Below are positions 1 to 5,885 of a stretch of 10,249 nt of DNA, piece after piece. The notes under the pieces were generated by a model. The model was not told where the DNA came from and searched no databases. It saw nothing but the letters and a program-made list of their open reading frames with translations. The DNA comes from DASUFF01 sp036274695 (lineage in GTDB: Bacteria > UBA10199 > JACPAL01 > GCA-016699445): NCBI GenBank assembly GCA_036274695.1, contig DASUFF010000142.1, positions 1 to 10,249 on the forward strand, in the 5' to 3' direction. The position numbers were made by a program, and so were the translations under genes. Each line of letters starts with the position of its first letter. Position 1 is the first letter of the stretch.

Positions 1-360
1 GGAAGCGTGAGCGGTTTTTGCGCGGCCAAGTTCGAGGGGGACTCCTCCGACGGCACCATCCGCTCCAACTGCACGGATTACAACGACGGGACGGACTCCG
101 GCGAGGCGACGGTGGACGGGCTCATCGGCGCCGTCGGCTCCACGACGACGGTCGGCAGCGAATCGACGTTTACGCTGTCCCCGCTGACCTCCAACCTTCT
201 CATCATCACGCTTGCCAACGGAAACAATTGCTCGGCCGTCGCGAATTTCTCGGCGGACGTGACGATCGACAACGACACGGGATCGGGAAGCGTCGCCATC
301 GACGGTTGCGTTACGATCTGCGGCGAGGCCTTCGACGTGACGGGATCGGACACCTTTTAA
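1..360 (+). CDS. 3' end of a secreted acidic, cysteine-containing protein (5' truncated)
   Basis: The reading frame is already open at the first base and ends at TAA 358-360, so the start lies outside the window. The visible 119 residues are rich in Asp, Ser, Thr and Gly, poor in Lys and Arg, and contain five cysteines. Short alternating runs such as FSADVTIDNDTGSGSVAIDG look like extracellular beta strands. No catalytic motif or known domain is recognised. The composition and the pattern of Cys next to Asp-rich turns resemble the lipoprotein at 1549-2202, so this may be a paralogue, though the similarity is weak by eye. A Met codon at position 7 exists but has no ribosome-binding site in view and is probably internal. 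The stop is 7 bp before the acyl-CoA dehydrogenase start, consistent with co-transcription. Function is unknown; a periplasmic or surface location is inferred. Confidence 0.7.
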   Translation, partial: GSVSGFCAAKFEGDSSDGTIRSNCTDYNDGTDSGEATVDGLIGAVGSTTTVGSESTFTLSPLTSNLLIITLANGNNCSAVANFSADVTIDNDTGSGSVAIDGCVTICGEAFDVTGSDTF

Positions 361-367
361 GGGACCT

Positions 368-1513
368 ATGGATTTCAAGCTGACCGAAGAACAGATCATG
401 ATCCGCGACATGGCCCGCGACTTCGCTCAGAAGGAAGTCGAGCCGAAGGCCGCCGAGCTGGACGAAAAATCCCAGTTTCCTTCGATGCACATCAAGAAGA
501 TGGCCGAATTGGGCCTGATGGGCATGATGATCCCGCAGGAGTGGGGCGGGTCGGGCTTAGACACCCTGTCTTACGTGCTGGCGCTCGAGGAGATCTCTGT
601 CGCCTGCGCCTCCACCGCCGTCACCATGTCCGTGAATAATTCGCTGTACTGCGGCCCCATTCTTAAATTCGGCACCGACGCCCAGAAAAAGAAATACTTA
701 ACGCCCTTCGCCTCCGGCGAGAAATTGGGCGCCTACGCTTTGTCCGAGCCCGGCACGGGATCGGACGCCGCCAATCAAAAGACGACGGCCAAGAAGGCCG
801 GCGGCAAGTACGTCTTGAACGGCCGCAAGAATTTCATCACCAACGGCCCCAACGCCGACGCCATGGTTGTCTATGCCATGACGGAGCCCGAAAAACGGCA
901 CAAGGGCATCTCGTGTTTCATCGTGGAAAAGTCCTTCAAGGGCTTTTCCATCGGCAAGATCGAGAAGAAACTGGGCATTTGCGCCTCCAGCACCTCCGAG
1001 ATCGTCCTCGAGGACTGCGAAGTCCCCGCGGAAAATCTCCTGGGGCGCGAGGGCGAGGGGTTCACCGTGGCGATGGCGACGCTCGACTCCGGACGGATCG
1101 GCATCGGGACTCAGGCGGTGGGCATCGGCCGCGCGGCCTTCGAGCACGCGCGCGATTATTCCAAGGTCCGCGAGGCCTTCGGCCAAACGATCTCCAATTT
1201 CCAGGCCATCCAGCATTTCCTGGCGGACATGGCGATGAAGGTGGACGCCTCCCGCCTGCTCGTGTGGCGGGCGGCCTGGATGAGGGATCAGGGCATTCCC
1301 TTTACCAAAGAGGCGGCGATGGCGAAGTTGCACGCTTCCGAAGCCGCCGTCTGGGTGGCCAACAAGGCCGTCCAGGTCTACGGAGGCTACGGCTATGTGA
1401 AGGATTATCCCGTCGAGCGCTACTATCGCGATTCGAAGATCACGGAAATTTACGAAGGCACCAGCGAGATCCAACGGCTGGTCATCGCCCGGAATCTTTT
1501 GAAGGACGACTGA
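368..1513 (+). CDS. Acyl-CoA dehydrogenase, short-chain (butyryl-CoA) type
   Basis: This FAD flavoenzyme would carry out alpha,beta-dehydrogenation of an acyl-CoA thioester in the cytoplasm, passing electrons to electron-transfer flavoprotein. At 381 aa it is full length for the family. The N-terminal helical domain begins MDFKLTEEQ. The first family signature, with SEPGTGSD, is at residues 126-133 and the second, QVYGGYGYVKDYPVERYYRD, is near residue 336. The catalytic glutamate is E363 in IYEGTSEIQR, the position used by short- and medium-chain enzymes. The alternative base position used by isovaleryl-CoA dehydrogenase is glycine here (G242 in the LDSGRIGIG stretch), which argues against a LiuA role. 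Butyryl-CoA or 2-methylbutyryl-CoA are the likeliest substrates, by inference. The ATG has a short-spaced AAGGGA just upstream, overlapping the stop region of the preceding gene. The B12 mutase encoded downstream could supply butyryl-CoA. Confidence 0.93.
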   Translation: MDFKLTEEQIMIRDMARDFAQKEVEPKAAELDEKSQFPSMHIKKMAELGLMGMMIPQEWGGSGLDTLSYVLALEEISVACASTAVTMSVNNSLYCGPILKFGTDAQKKKYLTPFASGEKLGAYALSEPGTGSDAANQKTTAKKAGGKYVLNGRKNFITNGPNADAMVVYAMTEPEKRHKGISCFIVEKSFKGFSIGKIEKKLGICASSTSEIVLEDCEVPAENLLGREGEGFTVAMATLDSGRIGIGTQAVGIGRAAFEHARDYSKVREAFGQTISNFQAIQHFLADMAMKVDASRLLVWRAAWMRDQGIPFTKEAAMAKLHASEAAVWVANKAVQVYGGYGYVKDYPVERYYRDSKITEIYEGTSEIQRLVIARNLLKDD

Positions 1514-1533
1514 CCGACTCATCAACGACCTAT

Positions 1534-1543
1534 AAAGGAGGAG
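1534..1543 (+). promoter_or_regulatory. Strong Shine-Dalgarno sequence for the lipoprotein gene at 1549
   Basis: AAAGGAGGAG lies 5 nt before the ATG at 1549. It is the best ribosome-binding site in the window, since most other genes here have weak or no recognisable one. It fixes the start codon and suggests the lipoprotein is made at a high level. Confidence 0.85.
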
Positions 1544-1548
1544 TAAAC

Positions 1549-2202
1549 ATGAAACACATCGGAAAAATATCGGGCCTCTTGGGCCTGGGAGCCCTGCTCA
1601 TCGCCTTCAATCTGGGCGGCGCGGCGGGATGCGGCGACGACAACGGATCGGGCGGCGGCGGGACCGAGACGCAGCAGGAGGCCGCGGCCTTTTCGGCGGT
1701 CGCCTCCCTGTCGTCCTTCGCGGCGAACAGCGACGAGGAGACGGCGCTGAGGCTGTCCGCCCTGGCCATGAAGGCCGAAACCGTCGACATCTGCGCGAGC
1801 GGAACGGCCGACATCAGCGACACGGCCGGCGGTGCCACGATCGTCTTCGACAACTGCGTCGACGACGACGGCAACGAGATCGACGGCACCATCACCATCG
1901 ACAGCGATACCGACGGGGAAGAGCCGTTCATCTCGACGATCTCCTTCGACAACGTGAGCTTCCACGACGTCGATTGCGGCGATTTCACGATCAGCGGCGA
2001 CTCCACGGTCTCCGTCTTCCTGGACGGCACCGGCACGATCGACTACAGCATCTCGGTCGACGGCCCGGACGGCACGTTCACGCTCGATTGCACGCTCTCT
2101 CTCGACTTCACCTGCCCGGAATTCGTCGATGAATGCGGCGGATTCACGGAAAGCGAGATCTGCGTCGGAGATGATTTCGTCGAAAACATCAGCTGCGAAT
2201 AA
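1549..2202 (+). CDS. Secreted cysteine-rich acidic lipoprotein, function unknown
   Basis: The 217-aa product starts with a Lys-containing n-region, a hydrophobic stretch and a lipobox ending LGGAAGC, with the predicted lipidated cysteine at residue 28. A Gly/Asp/Ser linker follows (about residues 29-42). The start is fixed by a consensus Shine-Dalgarno sequence 5 nt upstream. The mature part holds eight further cysteines, an even number that would allow four disulfides. It is strongly acidic and carries repeating short strand-like units such as GTITIDSDTDG and STISFDNVSF, which suggest a beta-rich extracytoplasmic fold. No enzyme motif is seen. The gene lies 35 bp after the acyl-CoA dehydrogenase and ends just before a strong terminator, so it closes that transcription unit. 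Envelope localisation (outer membrane or periplasm) is inferred from the lipobox; the role is not known. Confidence 0.85.
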   Translation: MKHIGKISGLLGLGALLIAFNLGGAAGCGDDNGSGGGGTETQQEAAAFSAVASLSSFAANSDEETALRLSALAMKAETVDICASGTADISDTAGGATIVFDNCVDDDGNEIDGTITIDSDTDGEEPFISTISFDNVSFHDVDCGDFTISGDSTVSVFLDGTGTIDYSISVDGPDGTFTLDCTLSLDFTCPEFVDECGGFTESEICVGDDFVENISCE

Positions 2203-2226
2203 GCGATCGCAAAGACTGTGATTCGG

Positions 2227-2261
2227 AAAAGCCCCCGGGGCCCTTGAGCCCGGGGGCTTTT
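2227..2261 (+). terminator. Rho-independent terminator after the lipoprotein gene
   Basis: A perfect 13-bp stem pairs 2227-2239 (AAAAGCCCCCGGG) with 2249-2261 (CCCGGGGGCTTTT). It has a 9-nt loop and continues into a T-rich tail (TTTTTGCTTT). It begins 25 bp after the TAA of the lipoprotein gene. The A-run on the other side would also allow function on the minus strand, but no minus-strand gene ends here. Confidence 0.92.
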
Positions 2262-2281
2262 TGCTTTATCCTTTCGGTTCG

Positions 2282-2899
2282 ATGCGCCGCTTGACCCTGC
2301 TTAGCCTTCTCGTTTTCTCATTGACCGCCTGCCGCGCCGGAGGGGGATCTCCCTCGTCGCCGGCCGCTTCGACCGGGGCGCTGGAGAGCTCGCTGCAGGC
2401 CTTCCGCTCCGCCTTCCAGGCGGTCTCCGTGGGTCTGACGGTCGCCTTCACCCAGGGGACGTCTCCGGGCGGTTCCATTACGGAGTACAAGCACACGCTC
2501 CTGTGCGACACGTCGGGGCCGGAGAACGAGGGGACCTCCAATATCGAGGCCAGGATCAGCGACCAGACGCTGGACGGCACCTTCTTCGTTACCTCCAACC
2601 TCAAAAATTGCGAGGACGTGAGCGGCGATCTGGGCGCCGTGGGCACCTTTGAGCGCGACACGGGCCGGACGTCCCTCCAATGGGAATACACGGGGACGAT
2701 CGGGAGCGGGGATTGCGACGTCGACCTTTCGAATCTCACCGTGGACTCGGTTCAGAGCGAGGCGGCGGCCAGTTTCGTGACCGGAACGTTGACGGCGGAT
2801 TGCGGCACGGCCTCCGTCGCCTGCGATTGGAACCAGACGCCCGCCCTGGACGATGCCTCCCTCCTGGCCGCCTGCTCCTGCAGCGGCACCGGCTGTTAA
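2282..2899 (+). CDS. Second cysteine-rich lipoprotein, function unknown
   Basis: The 205-aa product begins MRRLTLLSLLVFSLTAC, a short classical lipoprotein signal with the lipidated cysteine at residue 17. A Gly/Ser/Pro/Ala linker follows. The mature part has eight more cysteines, the same count as the neighbouring lipoprotein, and includes a C-terminal cluster (AACSCSGTGC). It shows alternating Thr/Ser/Asp-rich strand-like segments. The ATG at 2282 is preferred over an upstream in-frame TTG at 2261 because it gives a compact signal peptide with Arg-Arg in the n-region and because the TTG sits inside the terminator tail. No Shine-Dalgarno sequence is visible, and the start is only 21 bp past the terminator hairpin. 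Expression may depend on read-through or on a promoter not recognised here. No catalytic motif is seen. Shared signal, cysteine count and position suggest a distant paralogue of the 1549 gene, but this is not proven. Confidence 0.8.
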   Translation: MRRLTLLSLLVFSLTACRAGGGSPSSPAASTGALESSLQAFRSAFQAVSVGLTVAFTQGTSPGGSITEYKHTLLCDTSGPENEGTSNIEARISDQTLDGTFFVTSNLKNCEDVSGDLGAVGTFERDTGRTSLQWEYTGTIGSGDCDVDLSNLTVDSVQSEAAASFVTGTLTADCGTASVACDWNQTPALDDASLLAACSCSGTGC

Positions 2900-2906
2900 G
2901 ATTGAT

Positions 2907-2936
2907 TTGACAGCCAAGCCCTGAGCGGTCCTTAAT
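2907..2936 (+). promoter_or_regulatory. Candidate sigma70-type promoter for the B12 mutase genes
   Basis: A perfect -35 box TTGACA (2907-2912) is followed after 18 nt by CTTAAT (2931-2936), which matches 4 of 6 bases of TATAAT but lacks the conserved A at its second position. A start about 7 nt downstream would fall at or next to the ATG at 2943, giving a transcript with almost no leader. The GAAGGG before the ATG directly abuts the start codon and is too close for normal ribosome binding, which fits a leaderless message. Prediction from sequence only. Confidence 0.45.
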
Positions 2937-2942
2937 GAAGGG

Positions 2943-4562
2943 ATGGCCAAGGAAAACTCCAAGGAATTCAAGGAACGCCTGCCCGAGTTCACGACGCTGT
3001 CTTCGCGTCCCATCGAACGACTCTACACGCCCGAATCCCTGAAGGGGTTCGAGCCCAAAACCGCATTGGGAGAACCCGGGGAATTCCCCTTCACGCGCGG
3101 GGCCTACCCCAACATGTATCGCGGCCGGCTCTGGACGATGCGGCAGTTCGCCGGCTTCGGGACCGCGGCGGACACCAACGAGCGATTCCATTATCTCCTG
3201 AAGCAGGGCCAGACCGGACTCTCGACCGCCTTCGACTTTCCGACCCTGATGGGCGTCGATTCGGAGAATCCCCGCGCCCGCGGCGAGGTCGGCGTCTGCG
3301 GCGTCGCCATCGATTCGTTGAAAGACATGGAGACCCTCTTCGGCGGCATCCCGCTGGGCGAGGTCAGCACGTCGATGACGATCAACAGCCCGGCGACGGT
3401 GCTCTTCGCCATGTACCTGGAGGTGGCGGTGAAGCAGGGCGTCCCGTTGAACACGCTCAACGGCACCGTCCAGAACGATTGCCTGAAGGACTTCATCGCC
3501 CAGAAGACCTGGATCTATCCGCCGGTGCCGGCCATGCGCCTGTCCTGCGACCTGATCGAATATGCGGCCACCGAGGTGCCCAAGTGGCATCCCGTCTCCA
3601 TCTCCGGCTACCATATCCGCGAGGCCGGCTCGACGGCGGCTCAGGAGCTGGCCTTCACGCTCCGGGACGGCATCGAGTATGTGGAGGCCTGCGTGAAGCG
3701 GGGGCTTAAGGTCGACGAGTTCGGGCCGAAGCTCTCCTTCTTCTTCAACGCCCACAGCGACTTCTTCGAGGAGATCGCCAAGTACCGGGCCGCCCGCCGG
3801 ATCTGGGCCCGCACGATGAAGGAGCGTTTCGGGGCGACGAACCCCGAGGCCATGCGGATCAAGTTCCACACCCAGACTGCCGGCTGTTCGCTCACGGCCC
3901 AGCAGCCGATGAACAACGTCGTGCGCACCACGCTCCAGGCCCTCTCGGGCGTTTTGGGAGGCACCCAGTCCCTGCACACCAATTCGTTGGACGAGACGCT
4001 CGCGTTGCCCACCGAAGAGTCCGTTCGGATCGCCTTGCGGACGCAGCAGATCATCGCGCACGAGTCCGGCGTGGCCAACACCGTCGATCCCTTCGCCGGG
4101 TCCTATTTCGTGGAAGCGCTCACCAACGCCATGGAGAAGGAGGCGGAAGACTACTTCTCCAAAATCGACGCCATGGGCGGCATGCTGCGCGCCATCGAAA
4201 CGGGCTTCCCCCAGCGGGAGATCATCGACGCGGCGTTCAAGTACCAGCGCCAGGTGGAGACCAAGGAGAAGATCATCGTCGGCGTCAACGACTTCACCGT
4301 TGCCGACGAGCCCCCTTTGGAGACGCTACGCGTCGGCCCGGAGGTCGAGGTTCGGCAGGTCCAGGCGACCCGGGAGATGAAGGCCAAGAGGAGCGAAAAA
4401 ACCCTCAAAGCCGCTCTGTCGGACTTAAGGGAGGCGTCGAAAACCCCCAAGAATCTCATCCCTTTCATACGGAACGCCGTGCGGGAATACGCCACCTTGG
4501 GCGAGATCGTGGATACGATGAAGGAAGAATTCGGCGTTTACAAAGACCCCGGCCATTACTAA
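2943..4562 (+). CDS. icmA: Coenzyme B12-dependent acyl-CoA mutase, catalytic large subunit; isobutyryl-CoA mutase-type active site
   Basis: This belongs to the methylmalonyl-CoA mutase family (TIM-barrel, substrate-binding part). It catalyses a radical carbon-skeleton rearrangement of an acyl-CoA together with the separate B12-binding subunit encoded next. Family landmarks include RGAYPNMYRGRLWTMRQFAG (residues 52-71), the SGYH motif with the conserved histidine H224, and GGTQSLHTNSLDE in the C-terminal half. The two residues that set specificity in methylmalonyl-CoA mutase (Tyr89 and Arg207 in the Propionibacterium enzyme) align by spacing with F69 and Q187 here. Both are the residues reported for isobutyryl-CoA mutase (Phe and Gln). 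The Arg that holds the substrate carboxylate is therefore absent. At 539 aa with no B12 domain, the size fits IcmA. I infer isobutyryl-CoA/n-butyryl-CoA isomerisation. A homology pipeline will probably label it methylmalonyl-CoA mutase. The family call is very secure; the specificity is about 65% sure. Confidence 0.9.
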   Translation: MAKENSKEFKERLPEFTTLSSRPIERLYTPESLKGFEPKTALGEPGEFPFTRGAYPNMYRGRLWTMRQFAGFGTAADTNERFHYLLKQGQTGLSTAFDFPTLMGVDSENPRARGEVGVCGVAIDSLKDMETLFGGIPLGEVSTSMTINSPATVLFAMYLEVAVKQGVPLNTLNGTVQNDCLKDFIAQKTWIYPPVPAMRLSCDLIEYAATEVPKWHPVSISGYHIREAGSTAAQELAFTLRDGIEYVEACVKRGLKVDEFGPKLSFFFNAHSDFFEEIAKYRAARRIWARTMKERFGATNPEAMRIKFHTQTAGCSLTAQQPMNNVVRTTLQALSGVLGGTQSLHTNSLDETLALPTEESVRIALRTQQIIAHESGVANTVDPFAGSYFVEALTNAMEKEAEDYFSKIDAMGGMLRAIETGFPQREIIDAAFKYQRQVETKEKIIVGVNDFTVADEPPLETLRVGPEVEVRQVQATREMKAKRSEKTLKAALSDLREASKTPKNLIPFIRNAVREYATLGEIVDTMKEEFGVYKDPGHY

Positions 4563-4574
4563 AAGCCCCTCCCC

Positions 4575-4979
4575 ATGGAACGCAAACTCCGCATCCTCGT
4601 CGCCAAACCCGGTTTGGACGGCCACGACCGCGGCGCCAAGATCATCGCCCGGGCGCTTCGGGACGCCGGTTTCGAGGTCATCTATACGGGCCTGCATCAG
4701 ACCCCGGACATGATCGTCGACGCCGCCCTTCAAGAGGACGTGGATTGCGTTTCGATGTCCATCCTCTCCGGCGCGCACAACTATCTCTTTCCCGAAGTGG
4801 TGAAGATGCTGAAGGAGAAGGGGATGGGGGACGTGACCGTCATCGGCGGCGGGATCATCCCGGCCGAGGACATCCCGGCGCTTAAGAAGGCCGGCGTGAA
4901 GGAGATCTTCCTGCCCGGCACCGACACGCGCGACGTGGTGAAGTGGATCAACGAAAACGTCAAACCCCGCAAGATCTAG
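4575..4979 (+). CDS. icmB: Cobalamin-binding small subunit of the acyl-CoA mutase
   Basis: The 134-aa protein is a single Rossmann-like B12-binding domain. It carries the base-off/His-on signature D15-x-H17-x-x-G20 in GLDGHDRGAK, the S62-x-L64 element, and the Gly-rich loop IGGGIIP at residues 90-96. H17 is the predicted lower axial cobalt ligand. The length matches IcmB and the C-terminal domain of fused mutases. The gene begins 12 bp after the large-subunit stop without a visible Shine-Dalgarno sequence, so translational coupling is likely. It should form a heteromeric mutase with the 2943-4562 product in the cytoplasm. No MeaB/MeaI-type GTPase chaperone gene, a common partner of these mutases, lies within the window. 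A role as the B12 subunit of methylmalonyl-CoA mutase is the alternative, depending on the large subunit's true specificity. Confidence 0.93.
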   Translation: MERKLRILVAKPGLDGHDRGAKIIARALRDAGFEVIYTGLHQTPDMIVDAALQEDVDCVSMSILSGAHNYLFPEVVKMLKEKGMGDVTVIGGGIIPAEDIPALKKAGVKEIFLPGTDTRDVVKWINENVKPRKI

Positions 4980-5007
4980 CTTCCATAACGAGCCGTAGCG
5001 AGTGCTG

Positions 5008-5035
5008 TCCCGCGGGAAGCGGGATTAACGTCCCG
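5008..5035. other. Short overlapping hairpins between convergent genes
   Basis: TCCCGC (5008-5013) pairs with GCGGGA (5019-5024) around a GGGAA loop. CGGGA (5020-5024) can alternatively pair with TCCCG (5031-5035), which reaches into the end of the minus-strand crotonase gene. The element sits in the 45-bp gap where icmB and the crotonase gene converge. No T-run follows on either strand, so it is not a classical terminator, but it could slow or end transcription from both sides. Confidence 0.35.
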
Positions 5036-5804
5036 AAAAATTCGGAGCCCTTTTCGCTCGGATCGCCGCTACGCCTTCCTTCAAGTCCTCCGTGCGGAAG
5101 GATACGGCTTGGCCCTTCGATTCGAACAGGAGGGATTTTTGCAGGAGGGCCATGTGGTTTAAGACGCCGCGCTTGGCGATCTTGACGGCCACCGGGGCGT
5201 TGCGGCCGATCTCCTCGGCCAGCCGTTTGGTTTCTTCCTTCAACGCCTCCGGCGCAAACAGGTGATGGAGGAGGTTCTTCCGGAGCGCCTCCTCGGCGGT
5301 CAGCGTCCGGCCGGTTAAAAGCAATTCCATCGCCGTCGGCGTTCCGAGGACGTGGGGGAGGAGGAAGGTCGCTCCCATGCCGGGCGAGAGCCCCAGCTTC
5401 ACGAAGTTCACGCCCATCTTCGCCTCGGTCGAGGCGACGCGGAAATCGCAGCCCATCGTCATGCAGAAGGCGGCGCCGATCGCCGGGCCGTTGATCATGG
5501 CGATGGTCGGCGCCTCGATCTTCAGGACGGAAAGAAAGCGGCCGTAGAAGCCCAGCATCTCCTTCTGATTGACCGCGGACCGCTTGCGGGTCCGCGCTTC
5601 AATGATGTCCAGATTCCCGCCGGCAGAAAACGCCCGTCCGGCGCCGGTTAAGATCACCGCTCGGATCGTCTTATCTTTGTTGATTTGCGGGACGAGCTTG
5701 AGGATGGCGACCCCCATCTCCTCGGAGAGGGCGTTCAAGCGGTCCGGGTCGTTCAAGATCATCCAGGCGACGGGGCCGTCTTTTTCGAGAATAACGGAGT
5801 TCAC
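5025..5804 (-). CDS. Crotonase-superfamily protein lacking both hydratase glutamates
   Basis: The 259-aa product has the full enoyl-CoA hydratase/isomerase fold length. The first oxyanion-hole segment is FSAGGNLD (residues 59-66), the second is NGPAIGAAF (105-113), and the C-terminal helices are present. It should bind an acyl-CoA in the cytoplasm. Aligned to rat mitochondrial hydratase, catalytic Glu144 falls at C114 and Glu164 at F134 (in GVNFVKLGLSPG). Normal syn-hydration is therefore unlikely, and an isomerase, thioesterase, lyase or dehalogenase-type reaction is possible. The start is GTG at 5804 (minus strand), because an in-frame TAA lies a few codons upstream and the next Met is residue 15, inside the fold. 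No clear Shine-Dalgarno sequence is seen. The gene converges on icmB and diverges from the gene at 5886. It will probably be labelled enoyl-CoA hydratase by homology. The true reaction is not known. Confidence 0.88.
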   Translation of the reverse strand: MNSVILEKDGPVAWMILNDPDRLNALSEEMGVAILKLVPQINKDKTIRAVILTGAGRAFSAGGNLDIIEARTRKRSAVNQKEMLGFYGRFLSVLKIEAPTIAMINGPAIGAAFCMTMGCDFRVASTEAKMGVNFVKLGLSPGMGATFLLPHVLGTPTAMELLLTGRTLTAEEALRKNLLHHLFAPEALKEETKRLAEEIGRNAPVAVKIAKRGVLNHMALLQKSLLFESKGQAVSFRTEDLKEGVAAIRAKRAPNFSGR

Positions 5805-5885
5805 GCTTCGTGTTTAAGAAGGGGTTCCGGCAATGTAAAGGAAGAATGCGCAACGAAGGATTCGCCTCCGCCGAAGAGGCCCCGT
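5805..5885. promoter_or_regulatory. Divergent intergenic region likely holding promoters for both sides
   Basis: These 81 bp separate the minus-strand crotonase from the gene that heads the liu-type cluster, so promoters in both directions are expected. I see no convincing -35/-10 pair and no strong operator palindrome, only 6-bp arms CTTCGT and ACGAAG about 40 nt apart. GAAGAGG (5873-5879) is a modest ribosome-binding site 6 nt before the ATG at 5886. Function is inferred from gene orientation. Confidence 0.35.

Noticed and set aside
368..1513. Dehydrogenase as isovaleryl-CoA dehydrogenase (LiuA)
   Set aside because: The catalytic Glu is at the short/medium-chain position in IYEGTSE, and the isovaleryl-specific base position is glycine.
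698..1525. 275-codon minus-strand open frame opposite the acyl-CoA dehydrogenase
   Set aside because: Shadow of a clear dehydrogenase; the translation has no domain and is biased to Gly, Asp, Arg and His.
2261..2281. TTG start seven codons upstream for the second lipoprotein
   Set aside because: It lies in the terminator's T-tail, has no ribosome-binding site, and would add a Pro-containing extension before a normal Met-Arg-Arg signal peptide.
2736..4061. 441-codon open frame on the minus strand opposite the mutase gene
   Set aside because: It lies wholly opposite a strongly conserved mutase and the end of a lipoprotein gene, has shadow-type composition and no recognisable domain.
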